A program made the position numbers and the translations under genes. Of a stretch of DNA of 64,000 bases, positions 10,561-20,832 are shown piece by piece. The notes below the pieces were generated by a model. That model had not been told where the DNA came from, did not search any database, and saw only the letters and a list, made by a program, of their open reading frames with translations. The stretch comes from Zizania palustris (Eukaryota > Streptophyta > Magnoliopsida > Poales > Poaceae), in NCBI GenBank assembly GCA_019279435.1, contig JAAALK010000285.1, forward strand, positions 70,912,249 to 70,976,248, in the 5' to 3' direction. Each line of letters begins with the position of its first letter. Position 1 is the first letter of the stretch.

Positions 10561-11504
10561 TCCTATCTCGAGCTGCGGCTGTATCACATGAGCGAGAGTG
10601 CAACCGGATCAAGGAGAAAGTAACAGCTCTTCAAGGGAGTCTTGTTAGCTCCAAGATTCGGACCTCTAGCTTGGAAGAAATGGTGGTCATAGAAAGAAAG
10701 ACTAGGATTAGCTTGGAGGCAGCCAACAATGAGCTCGAGGCTGAACGAGTTGTGCTTCAGGCCGAAGTGAAAGGCTAAGGGGAGAGCAGGCAACTGTGGG
10801 AGTTGAACTGGTCAAGCTCCGAGAAGAGCAACTGAAATTGACGGAGGAGGCCAACAACTTGCTCGGACAAAAGAATTCTTTGATGATGGAGGCAGCTAGA
10901 CTATCATCTCTGACAGACGAGCTATCTTCATCAAAGAATGCTTTATCTGAAGACAAGACAAAGTGCGAGAAAGTGGCTTTGGACACCATGGACACCCTTC
11001 GGGGTGTCCTGGAGTACTTTGGCACTTCTTGCGCTTCTTCTTCGACTGGTGGCATCTCTCTACTACGGAGATTGAAAATGATCCAAGCAGCAGCGAAGAC
11101 CATGAAGACAGCAGGTACTCAGTATGGAGAGATCTCCGGCCAAGTAGCTGCTCTCGGAGTGCTTCATTACTACGAAGATCTAGGGTTATCTGTTGCACCG
11201 GAGCCTAAAGCAGCCCCCATCAATTTTGGCGACGACCGGCTCCTGACTCCCTCTGTTGATGTAGCTGCGGCTTGGGAGGCCTTTCAACCATCTTGGAGAG
11301 CTGAAGGCTGATCTGCTATCTAGACATGGATTGATGAAGGGCTTCGTCAAAAACAAGCACGGTTGAAGCCTTCGAGCAGCAAGCCTCCTTCAGACCCAAA
11401 GGTTTAGCTCTCCTTAGGACCCCAATTATGTAAAAACTTATGCTTTTATTCTTTTTTGAATGAAAATACTTATTTGGAAATGTTTTTAAGCTTTTCAACC
11501 TTTT

Positions 11505-11995
11505 TTGGATGAGCTCGAAGTGTTAGAGAATAACGAAGAACTCCTCCTGCAATGGGCCACCTTCGAAGCTCTAAGGCCTCACAGGCATCCTCGATTTTCA
11601 ATTCGTCGGGGAAGCTCTAGGGAAGTTATACCCGATATATATAAGGAAGTATTAGATTATATTAAAAAGGAGGAAAAGTAAGTTAGTTTAGAAGCTTCAT
11701 CTTCGGAGGACGTCGAATGGTCCGATGAAGAAAATGCTAATAAAGAGCAAGTAGAAAAGAACCCTAAACGACTTTGAAGCTAGGAGAGAAGCCCCGAACG
11801 ATTTTGGACTTGGGCTGAACTTCAGCAAGAACAAAAAGACTTCCGAGCTTCGAAAGAAGGGAAGAGGGTTAAGCGCAAAGTTCTAACAACTCCAGGCTCC
11901 CGTAAAAGTCACCTTCGAAGTCGTGCTAATTTTTATAGTAGTTCTAGGGATCGAAGAGGTCTTTGTTTCCTTCTTGGTATAGACACAGATTTTTC
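11505..11995 (+). pseudogene. Possible second antisense coding unit in Tat-2
   Basis: One plus-strand frame reads a charged protein-like sequence for about 160 codons: NEELLLQWATFEALRPHRHP, then DIYKEVLDYIKKEEK, SSSEDVEWSDEENANKE, WAELQQEQKDFRASKEGK and LGIDTDFS before a stop. Three internal stops interrupt it. No upstream ATG is visible in this frame and I do not recognise the family. An AT-rich sequence with TGTAATGTAATATG follows, like a plant 3' end. It may be a separate antisense gene or a distant exon; the counterpart in Tat-3 is lost to the gap. Confidence 0.4.
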
Positions 11996-12239
11996 ATGAT
12001 GTAATGTAATATGTTTGAATAATATAAACTAAAAAGTTTCAAAATTGTCTCACTACTTCCCAGCCCCTCTTTGGGTGTAAGCATCTCTGAAATTTGATCG
12101 AAGGTGGTTACGCATAACGAAGATAACGTTAGTTAGGAGTACAATTTTGGAGGCTCGGAGCCCCTTATCATATTAAAGATTAAGGACTAGGTCCACAAAT
12201 GGTCACTAAAGACCTTGAAAACATCTTCGACTCTATTAA

Positions 12240-12530
12240 TTCGGAGTCTGAAAACAGGTAACTTAGTACCTTTTTTTTCGATGTGGTCACTTTGGACTCT
12301 TTTTGCAGATGTTTTCAAGCTATTAGCTCGGAGTCTGTTTTGTTTGGTCTCCATCGACTCTTTTTACGGATGCTATCTAACCGGTGGTTTGGAATCCACT
12401 TTTTGTGGTCTCCTTGGACTCTTTTTACGGATGCTTTCAAGCCGGAGCTTGGAATCCATATAATTTGGTCTCTTTGGACTCTTTTTACGAATGCTTTCAA
12501 GCCGATGGCTTGGAATCTATTTTTGTGATT
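12240..12530. repeat. About 60-bp tandem repeat, four copies
   Basis: Units begin near 12288, 12348, 12408 and 12468 with GGTC(A/T)C-TTGGACTCTTTTT and end in a TTGGAATCCAT-like stretch. The copies differ by several bases, so the array is not recent. It lies in the Tat-2 3' region between the antisense genes and the integrase end. Confidence 0.75.
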
Positions 12531-12727
12531 TTGCCACCTCGTCGGAAGCTTCGAACCAATGGTTTGAAGTCCGTAAAATTGGTTCAAATGAATGACACTT
12601 TCCTTCGCAATCAACTCCGTTCTTCTAATGTGTCCACTAGAAGTAGTGAATGTTTGAGAAGTAGGCATTATCTGAACCATGAGCTTTATTTATTCAGAAG
12701 GTATTTACAAATGATTACAAGGAGCCC
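12531..12727. other. Non-coding Tat-2 3' region
   Basis: It sits between the tandem array and the integrase stop. I see no coding or structural feature here beyond being element sequence. Confidence 0.5.
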
Positions 12728-13790
12728 CTATGCAAAATATTGTTTAAGGTTCTCCGCATGTCAGACATGCTTTAATTCTTCACCTTCTAAATTAGCTAAC
12801 TTAAAAGAACCAGGGCATCCATAGCGAAGGATGATATATGGACCTTCCCACTTATTTCCTAATTTCCCTGGAGCTATGATGCTTCGCAAAACTAAATGAT
12901 CTGGTTTAAGTTAATAAAGTTTAATCTTCGGGTCATACCAAGCCTTCGTCTGATGTTGATACTTCGTCAAATTTGCAACAGCTCGAAGCCTTATTTCTTC
13001 CGTTAGATCCAGCGAAGCTTGTCTTTCATCTTCTTTTTCACGTTCGATGGTGTGAAGAGATCCTCCTTTAAGCTCCATCGGTGTCATGGCTTCATCTCCA
13101 AATAGTAAGCTGAAAGGAGTAAAACTTGTGGACCTTGCTTGAGTGGTCCAAATGGACCATAGAATCTTTAGGAGCTCTTCGGTCCACAGCCCCTTTGCCA
13201 ATCCTACCATCCTTCGATTCAGGCCCGACAAAATGTAACCATTAGCTCGCTCGACGACTCCATTAGATTGAGGATGACGAATAGCTGCAAAACACATTTC
13301 TATGCCAAGACCTTCACAAAACTCTCTGAAAGGTTTGACATCAAATTGGGTGCCATTGTCGATTGTCAGTTGTCGAGGCACTCCGAACCTGCATATAATA
13401 TTCTTCCAAAAGAATTTTTATACATTTTTTGAAGTGATAGCTGTGAGGGGTTCTGCTTCGACCCACATGGAAAAATATTCAATTGCTACCACCGCAAATT
13501 TTAAACTTCCTTTTGCCATTGGAAAAGGGCCAATGAAATCCATGGCCCATCTGGCCATGGGCCAAACTGGAGCAATAACTTGAAGAGGTGTTGGTGGACG
13601 ATGACTTCGTCTTCCCATCCATTGACAACCTTGGCAAGTGCGGACCAAGGCCTCCGTATCAGCTACTATTGTAGGCCAATAAAGCCCCTAGAGAAGTGTT
13701 TTTCCTGCCAAAGCTTGAGGGGCATGATGGCTACCACAAAGGCCTTCATGAATTTCTCGGAGTATATCTTGGCCTTCGGCTTGAGAAATA
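12728..13790 (-). pseudogene. pol: Tat-2 integrase
   Basis: Minus strand, internal to the polyprotein. The zinc-binding end reads LREIHEGLCGSHH and, after an indel, VRTCQGCQWMGRRSHRPP. The catalytic core shows MDFIGPF (first Asp), LTIDNGTQFD (second Asp) and HPQSNGVVERANGYI (Glu). The C-terminal part runs past the stop at 12911 in the same frame, through KLGNKWEGPYIILRYG to its end at TAG 12728-12730. In-frame TAA codons at about 13413 (in the core) and 12911 break it. There is no chromodomain, as expected for the Tat lineage. Confidence 0.85.
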
Positions 13791-14458
13791 CATCGGAGTA
13801 GGGGGATACATACTCTGGCCTTGTAAAGAATACCGTTGATAATGTGATAATTCCGGACTCTTAATTTCAATCTTGAAAGCTTTGGTCCTTCAGGTAAGTT
13901 TGCTTTGCCTTGCAGTAATTCCATGATCGAACTCCGCCAGTCAGTGTTCGGAATGCAAAGGACCTCCGCAGGAGGGATTTGGGGCACTGAAGGCGAAGTA
14001 AGCTCTTCATAAAACGCCCCTTCTAGAATATTTATGGCTCCGGCTGCAACTTTTTCTAGGATATCAGCTTCTGCACTGTCAGCTCTTGGTATACTTAGGA
14101 CATAAATACCTTTGAATGCTGCTTCGATCTTACGGATATCTTCTAAATATTTTGCAAGTTGCGGATGCTTGACTTGAAAACTTTTATCAACGTGCCCTGC
14201 TACAATTTGAGAATCTGTTTTTATAACAACTCTTGTAGCACCAAGAGCACGCGCCTTTCGGAGTCCTAACAAAATTCCTTCGTACTCCGCTATATTATTG
14301 GTAGACTTAAAATTGAGCCTTGTGGAGTACATCACTCTTTGTCCTGAAGGTGAAATTATCACCGCTCCAATACCTGCTCTGGATTCTTGAAAAGCCCCAT
14401 CGAAGTATATGGTCCAAATTCCTTCGCTTGATTTCTCCGGAGCCCAGACTATAGACAA
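13791..14458 (-). pseudogene. Tat-2 additional RNase H (archaeal-type)
   Basis: A second RNase H domain after the gypsy RNase H. It is a hallmark of the Tat lineage and may degrade RNA in the RNA:DNA hybrid. Visible motifs are YFDGAF (first Asp), STNNIAEYEGILLGLRKAR (Glu), VVIKTDSQIV (Asp) and a later AEADILEKVA. A TGA at 14462 separates it from the preceding frame where Tat-1 has TGG. Confidence 0.8.
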
Positions 14459-15760
14459 AGTTCATTCTGCTACAAAATCTACCACCACTTGTGACTTGAT
14501 TGTTGTCCTTGCTACAAAGGAGATGCCGAAGGGTGTTAGCTCAACGGCCCATTTTCCAATCCTCCCCGTAGAATCTTTACGTCGAAGCATATCTCCCAAA
14601 GGATAAGAAGTTGGTACAATTACATTATGCGCTAAGAAATAATGTCGCAGTTTCCTTGAAGCCATTACCAGAGCATAAGTGAACTTTTCGAGCTCGGAAT
14701 ATCTTGTTTTTGCTCCGGATAAAGCTTCGGATACAAAATATACTAGATTCTGTACCAACTTCCCATTGAAATCCACTTGTCTAACAAGGATTGCAATGAC
14801 AGCGGAGCCGGTAGCTGCAAGGTAAAGAAGAAGGGTTTCATTTGCCATGGGCACAGTGAGTGTTGCGTGGTTGCTGAGATAATCTTTAATATCATCAAAA
14901 CTCTTTTGGCACTCCGGTGTCCATGCAAAATCTTTGGACCCTTTCAATGCTTTGAATATGGGTAGGCTTCGTTCTACGGACCTTTCTAGAAATCTGCTGA
15001 GTATTGCAAGGCGTCCAGTAAGCTTCTGTACCTGTTTTAAATTCTCCGGTGGAGCCATTCTTTGCAGTGCAGTTATTTGAGTTGGGCTAGCTTCGATTCC
15101 CCTGCTCGAAACTAGATACCCTAATAGTTTTCCAGCTTGAGCCCCGAAGATACATTTTTTGGGGTTGAGGCGGACTCCACATGTAGGAGGCTCTCAAATG
15201 TTTATGCTATGTCTAGACTATTTTGGTGCTTTAAAACACTCTTTATTACAGTGTCATCCATATAGGCTTCTACATTACGGCCTATTTGGTGACCTAGAGC
15301 CTTAGCAATTAATCTTGAAAAAGTTGCCCCGGCATTTCTCAAGCCAAAGGGCATTCTTACATATCAGAAGACTCCCGAAGGAGTTATGAAGCTTGTTTTG
15401 ATTTCATCTTCGCGCTTTAACCATATTTGATGATATCCGGAATACACATCGAGGAAACTCAATAACTCTGAACTAGCAGTGGAGTCAACTAATTGATCTA
15501 TACGAGGCATGGGGTAGGGGACACGTGGGCATGTTTTAATCAAGGATGTAAAATCAATACACATGGGCCATTTCTCGGAGGCCTTCTTTTTGACAAAAAC
15601 TGGGTTGGCTAACCACTCCATATGAGCTACCTCTCTGATAATCCTAGCTTTCAACAATATTTCCACTTCTGACTTAGCAAGGCTTTCCCTCTCTGTTGAT
15701 AATTTTCGGAGCCCCTGCCGAACAGGCCGAACCCTTGGGTTCACAAGCAAACTATGCTCA
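14459..15760 (-). pseudogene. pol: Tat-2 reverse transcriptase and first RNase H
   Basis: Minus strand. RT motifs are NPVFVKKKASEKWPMCIDF, FLDVYSGYHQI, an interrupted FCYVRMPFGLKNAG-type block (TGA near 15366) and AYMDD at about 15250-15262. These are followed by the connection and RNase H (LYLAATGSA, SEALSGAKTRYSELEK, HYFLAHNV). A frameshift lies near 15190 around a short deletion (ACATGTAGGAGG). At protein level it is very close to Tat-1. Confidence 0.83.
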
Positions 15761-16162
15761 ATGATATTTTGGCTGACTCCCAGAATGTCTTCATCGGACC
15801 AAGCAAAGACATCAAATTCTCTCTAACTACTTCTTCCAGTGAAGTAGCGATTTCCGAAGGCAATTCTTTGCCAAACTGAAAGGGAAAGTCTTTACCGTCC
15901 TTTACAATAATTTTCGTTATAATTTCTCCTTTGGAACTTGGCCTTGGAAAGGAAATCTTCGAAGATTCACTTGATGCAGGGATATCCTCCGAATTTCCTT
16001 GCACATTATTCACTTGTCTTGGATCAAGAGGTGGGCCATGGTCGTATTCTGCCCTTCGCGCAGTGGCTTGATCACCGAAGACAGTAAGTACTCCTGCTTG
16101 CGTGGGCATCTTCATGCATAAATAATTATGGTGTGCCACAGCTCCGAATTGATTTAACATGC
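15741..16162 (-). pseudogene. Tat-2 protease-RT linker, cut by Chromo-M
   Basis: Minus-strand reading MLNQFGAVAHHNYLCMKMPT continues the protease C-terminus and a linker ending VNNVQGNSEDIPASSE, then KDFPFQFGKELP. The right edge is the Chromo-M insertion. Its upstream continuation is at 30808, where ATGCTCC... resumes after the CATGC duplication. Confidence 0.8.
16158..16162. repeat. Target site duplication CATGC (left copy, Chromo-M)
   Basis: CATGC flanks the element here and at 30803-30807. Joining at this site restores continuous homology to Tat-1 protease/RT sequence near 2570-2600. Confidence 0.85.
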
Positions 16163-16370
16163 TGTGGCGCCCCGATTTACCGAAATCGGAACATTATTGA
16201 ATTTCCATAGAAAAACAATAATACAAGAGGTTCATCATGCGACAATCGTACATACGACAGTATTCATGGTACGTAGACCATATTTATTATATCAGAGTTG
16301 AAATAAAAATAATAATAAAAGTAAATAGCATGACGAATGCCTTCTTCAGGATCTTTGCTTGACTGGGTCG

Positions 16371-16402
16371 CTACTCCAGACCGTCTTCATAGTAGGCATC
16401 CT
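16371..16402 (-). other. LTR mini-gene, last exon (Chromo-M 3' LTR copy)
   Basis: Minus-strand exon-like segment after CCACAG, reading -AG then DAYYEDGLE and TAG. It is identical in reading to the 5' LTR copy at 27661-27692. Confidence 0.45.
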
Positions 16403-17453
16403 CTGTGGTGTTCAACGGGTATGAGTACAAAAAGTACTCAACAAGCCACCGCAAATGCAAGTAATAATGCAAGGTAATAACAATGGGAGGATCATGGCTC
16501 AAAGTGCGGAAAAGTACATTTTCAGTTATTGCATTTAGTGTAATCAAATTTTATCATGCGGAAATATAAACGTGAACATCAATAACATCATCTAACTCGA
16601 GTAGTACATTTTACCTCCTCGCACAATAGTCCTTACATGTCAAACCATCATGCACATACATATTCAGAGTAATCTAACTGTGGGATGTCACGCAACCCGT
16701 CCTTGACCGTGGGCTCGGCTTTTCGAAAAGATTTAAGACTCCGATCAGAGATGTACTACTGTACCCACAAGGCACGCACTCATCCCAAACGAGATGACCC
16801 ATACCACGGGAACTCGTGCCAAAACCTCAGCATGAAATGCTCCAAGCGATAACCACCCGCTCTAGGTTTCACCGGCGCGCCGGGCCGCATCCCGGCTAAT
16901 GTCACACCCCCTTTTGCGCCACGTCGGTACAAGCCACCCGCAGGTGCTACTTGACCCATCTCGAAATGGTGGCCTCGGTTTGGAACACTCCATACCTTAG
17001 TTAGGACTTACCCATTAGACTTGTGGTTAGTACGAAAGTGTATTGCAATGGATCCCGCAGACCGGTCCTTATAGTGCCCCTGGTGCTACCGACCAATGCC
17101 CTAGCTTGCATCCGGAACCCACCATGCATCCACTCACAACCACAACTCATCACCGACAGAATTTCATAGATAAGAAACAATGGGGATCATATAATAGAAC
17201 CATGTGCTACGACTCATTTTATCCTATAGCGATCGTGTCAATACATTGGACACTAGCTAATAACATTAATCATAAGGTGACAAGGAGGTTAGGCGAGATA
17301 GCATGGCTTGGGTTGCACATCAAGGTCGGGGGATCCTAAATAAATATATTGTAGGGGTTTCATTTGACTAATGCATGTATAACCTATGTGTTTTAGCGAT
17401 AGTTTAATAAAACATGGGTTCAATATGCTCAAAAGATTGGTTTGGTGACTTGC

Positions 17454-17519
17454 CTTGTTCAGCGAAGGGTGAGGGAGGAACTTCCGGGAAATATTCCGGC
17501 TCCTCGACGGCGTCGTAGT
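17454..17519 (-). other. LTR mini-gene, middle exon (Chromo-M 3' LTR copy)
   Basis: A 66-nt minus-strand segment bounded by AAAG| and CAAG|GCAAGT. The frame reads YDAVEEPEYF then PEVPPSPFAEQ. One residue differs from the 5' LTR copy (V for I). Confidence 0.5.
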
Positions 17520-17996
17520 CTTTCCAATATAAATAAAGTAAAATAAAATAAATACAACACCCAATCTAAACAATATAAAATCACACAACAAGCACATAGG
17601 TTTAGGTTGGTTTGATTTAAAGAAAAATCAAGTTGTTAAGGTTCTGAAATTCATTTTACGAATAATTTTAAAAGGAATTAAAATGAAGTGTTGTTCTTGG
17701 AAAAAGAGTTTTAAATGGGAGTAATCTCATTTTAAACATTCTAATCAATTTAAAATGAAAGGTTCATGGGCAATTTCAGTGGTTTCATCTTATTTACAGG
17801 AAATAAAATAAAAATAAGCCTTACTGAAATTTAAATAATCAATTTCACATTTTTATCATAAGGGTATTTGAACACCTATTTAAATAAACATGAAAATTTC
17901 AAAGTAAGCATATGTTTTTTATGGAATGAATGTGTAGAGAATAATATTATAAATTTTCTGAAATTGAAATGGTAACTTTTAGAGTTCAAATGCGCC

Positions 17997-18493
17997 TGTT
18001 GGCGTAAAAGTTACGCCAACAGGTTCTCGGTAATCAAGAACGAACAAACAAGAGGTTTGTGCTTTAGGACGAACTCGAGCCTCCGTAAAGGATAATAGCT
18101 CAAGAAGTCCGAATGTGTATGTTTGAACAACTAGTTCTGGATCCCCCTTACAAGGTACAATGGGGGGTATTTATAGGGAAAAAGGCATAAGGAAAAGACC
18201 TATTTACCCCTACATTACAACTGACATAGTAGAAACTATTCGGTATTATAAACAAGGTTATACACGGTAAAGTGCTGTAGGGTAGATGGATAAGCTGAAC
18301 ATCCAATCAATCATGTCTTCCTGCTTCGAGGCCTCCTTCTTCCCTTCGGAGGGTTCTCTATGACTTCGCACCGTGGCACCCTCCGGCCGTGTTGACGTAT
18401 GCTCCGAACAGCAGTCCGCCACCTTCGGGATCTTCATTGAGCCCACGGAGGGTTAGTATTTAAGTCTTAGAAATAAAGTAATTTCCCCCAATA
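17997..18493 (-). repeat. 3' LTR of Tat-3
   Basis: 497 bp. It starts TGTTGGCGTAAAAG and ends TTTCCCCCAATA. It is related to the Tat-1 and Tat-2 LTRs but clearly diverged in the middle. Confidence 0.85.
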
Positions 18494-18510
18494 GTAGCCC
18501 CTCGAATACG
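18494..18510 (-). other. Polypurine tract of Tat-3
   Basis: Minus strand TTCGAGGGGCTAC adjoins the LTR, identical to the tract next to the Tat-2 LTR. Confidence 0.7.
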
Positions 18511-18699
18511 CCTTTCTGTAGATAACCTGTTTTTAGAAAGAAGGCAGTATACGAAAGGAACATTTCTAGTTTCTGAGGCTTAAAGGGAATTTGAAGATGT
18601 TATGACTTAGCCCAGGATTTTGGGCCCAATATTTTAGAACCTTCGTCCTCGAGTTTTGGCACAGTGAGAGAACTCCCTGGGAATGGAACGGTTTCGGAG

Positions 18700-18850
18700 T
18701 GTGAGCGTCGCGAAAATGGTTACGGAGTGGCCTTGTCGTGGAGACGGTTACGGAGTACCCGTGTCGTGGAGACGGTTACGGAGTGCCCTTGTCGTGGAGA
18801 CGGTTATGGAGTACTCGTGTCGTGGAGACGGTTACGGAGGGCGAACGTCG
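18700..18850. repeat. 28-bp tandem repeat upstream of the Tat-3 antisense gene
   Basis: Units start with GTCGTGGAGACGGTTACGG at 18735, 18763, 18791 and 18819, exactly 28 bp apart, with degenerate flanking units. The array ends about 180 bp before the TATA box. Each unit carries GGTTACGG, the complement of a CCGTTAC-type MYB-site core. Confidence 0.85.
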
Positions 18851-18888
18851 TGGGGTACCGTCAAAACGACCGTTACGGCGCAAATAGC

Positions 18889-18917
18889 CGTTACCCTCTG
18901 TAAAAAAGGTAACGGTC
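18889..18917. promoter_or_regulatory. Inverted repeat CCGTTACC/GGTAACGG
   Basis: CCGTTACC and GGTAACGG are separated by about 12 bases between the 28-bp array and the TATA box. It could be paired MYB-type sites or a hairpin. Single CCGTTA motifs also occur upstream of the Tat-2 antisense TATA (about 8010-8040). Confidence 0.4.
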
Positions 18918-19026
18918 GATTTCTTCAGCGGTTCATACGCCGTTCCAGTGACCAGACCCACTTGTCGGTGACGGAAGCAGGACCTGCAAAGTGAAACTAC
19001 CCGAAGAGTAGTACTGGTCGTATGGT

Positions 19027-19033
19027 TATAAAA
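19027..19033 (+). promoter_or_regulatory. TATA box for the Tat-3 antisense gene
   Basis: TATAAAA, 103 bp upstream of the ATG at 19130, nearly the same distance as in Tat-2 (104 bp). Confidence 0.6.
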
Positions 19034-20024
19034 AGGGGAAAACGGAGATTAACCGAGAGTTTTTACCGCATTCACCACCTGCAATTCCCCTTTCTCCCAA
19101 TCTTCCAACTCCTTGAGCATTTGAGAGCGATGGAGAGAACTAGCCACACCACTCCCGCGGCGGCCAACACCTTAGTGCAGAGACAGGCGTGGGCTGCTTC
19201 GGCAGCAGCGGTATTGGCAGGAGGTCCGAGCGGTGCTTGGTCCAGGAACCCTCGGGCGCTCCGCCCGCCTTCCAAGAAGAAGATTGCGCAAAGCTTCATC
19301 ATCGGCCAGTCGTTGAGTACTACTGAATCAATAGAAGAGGCAGTGGAAGGAAAGCTGGGGACGGGAATGAGGACCCGAGTTCCAGGGACAGAGTCAACCC
19401 CACGACCACGAAGCGGAGAGGTGGTGGTCTTCGAAGCCTTTTTCGAGGCAGGTTTGGGACTGCCGGCTGTGGATTTCTTGGCAGAGGTGCTGGACTTGTT
19501 CCACATAACCCTGCCTCAACTGTCCCCCAACGCGATCGTCCGCCTGGCTGTCTTCGAATGGGCGCTTCGGGCGGAGGGATGTGAAGGCCGCTCCGAAATC
19601 TTCGCGGCGACCCACGAGGCCATCTGCCAACCGAAGCCTCAAGACGGGCCGGGGGATTCCAAGGTGACGATAGCCTTCGGTAGCGTTAACTTCCAGCTGC
19701 GGAGGGAGCATGCTCTTCATTTCCCTGCCAAAGCCATAAACGACCGATGGTACACAAACTGGATACTTCGGTGGTTCTACGCCGAAGTCGGAGAGGACTC
19801 CCCTCTCTCCGGCCCTCTGCAAGAGATCTGGTTTCGGAAGGAGGCCGACATCTCCCCGAACCCTAGCTTGCTCACGACGAGGCTAGGGTTGCTCGCTTCA
19901 GTGGCCCGCTGTATCAGCGTGCGCGATCTGGCCGAGGAGTTCGTCGGTCTTCGGATCCCTCCCCTCAGAGCCAACTGGCCAATCGTAATCCCACAAGCCT
20001 CAGAGGGGGACCTCCGAAACTTAG

Positions 20025-20100
20025 GTACATCTTTTCCCTGCTGCATCATATTATATGAACAGATTAGTTATACTCATACTTCTATACCTCTTTCTTTCAG
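20025..20100 (+). other. Intron 1 of the Tat-3 antisense gene
   Basis: 76 bp, CTTAG|GTACAT to TTTCTTTCAG|CGGC, with a strong pyrimidine tract. Splicing joins two blocks that are both homologous to Tat-2, in phase 1 as in Tat-2. Confidence 0.7.
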
Positions 20101-20750
20101 CGGCGCCTCTGGCATTGGCTCTGGAAGACATAGTTCGGGCCACCGAACGAATTCTCGGAGCCCCTTCGGTGGCCGAGAGGCAGAGAAGGCTGGAGTTGGT
20201 GGGGAGTTGGGAGCGATCGAACAAGGTGTGGAGAGCCCTCGGCATGGAGCCCCCGTAGCTTCCCGACTTTGCCCCAACCGGAGCGGCTGGCCGCAAGAGG
20301 AAAGTAGCAGCCGAGCCCTCCAAGAAAGCTGGTAAGCAGCCGCTTCAGAAGAAGGCAGCGAAGCAACCTCCCCACTTGATGCCTGCTTCATCTTCTTCGT
20401 CGCCAGACGAGCGGAGCCCAACTCCCGAAGAGGCAGAAGACTCCGAAGGCGCGATGGCGAAGGATTTCGAAGCCTACCTCCTGGTTGACGAAGATATGGG
20501 GGAGGTCCCCCCAAACATCTCCGTCAGGGAGGGGGTTAGCGTAACTCCAACGACTCCTCCCGCACCCGTCGTCGTGCCGGTGGAGTCGGACTCTACTCCC
20601 GACTTGCCCTCACTCGAAGCGGTCCCTGCGGAGACTGCAACTCTGATGGAGGATACCGAGGGCAGGACCTCGGGGGATGACTTTGCCAATATCCTCTGGA
20701 TGTACGAAGTCTTGGAGGATCCGGCGATCCTTCCTCAAGAAGCTCTCAGA

Positions 20751-20832
20751 GGTATTTTTCCAGAGCTCCTCCTTCTTTGTCAACATTCGCCTGCTATCTG
20801 TAAAACACGCTTATTAATCTTGTTATTGAAGT
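20751..20832 (+). other. Putative intron 2 of the Tat-3 antisense gene
   Basis: CTCAGAG|GTATTT to TTGAAGTAG|TTAC. It is placed at the equivalent point to the Tat-2 intron at 9945-10032; the acceptor choice is uncertain. Confidence 0.45.

Larger units (their letters stand above)
8277..11311 (+). pseudogene. Antisense multi-exon gene in Tat-2 (plant gypsy antisense ORF family, PF04195-like)
   Basis: The gene lies on the plus strand, opposite to gag-pol, between integrase and the 3' LTR. Exon 1 starts at ATG 8277 (MAKTSHKASLPAS) and carries the block EVVVFEAFFEARLRL...LPQLSPNAIARLAIFEW, shared with Tat-3. Introns that I infer lie at 9178-9263, 9945-10032 and 10480-10560; removing them links exons that continue the homology. 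Exon 2 has an NLS-like APKKRKVEAG. The last exon (10561-11311) is strongly coiled coil (LKLTEEANNLLGQKNSL). Damage: TAG at 8910, TAG near 9007, TAA at the exon 2 end region and a shift near 10780. Antisense ORFs are known in Tat elements such as Grande; their function is unresolved. A likely poly(A) region follows around 11430-11470. Confidence 0.75.
16163..17996 (-). repeat. 3' LTR of Chromo-M, R/U5-side fragment
   Basis: 1834 bp, collinear with 27455-29286 of the 5' LTR. It is cut at 17996/17997 by Tat-3; the U3 side is missing beyond the gap. Differences cluster at 16850-16960 and are mostly C/T or G/A. Confidence 0.88.

Noticed and set aside
12215..12824. ORFs over the 60-bp repeats, both strands
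   Set aside because: Repeat-derived open frames with serine/phenylalanine-rich reading and no homology.
18700..18850. CRISPR-like array
   Set aside because: Regular 28-bp periodicity, but units are directly adjacent without unique spacers, and the context is a plant retrotransposon.
18664..18994. Plus-strand ORFs of 79 and 103 residues over the 28-bp array
   Set aside because: The repeats are simply open in two frames; the unit length (28) is not a multiple of three, so no stable protein repeat results.
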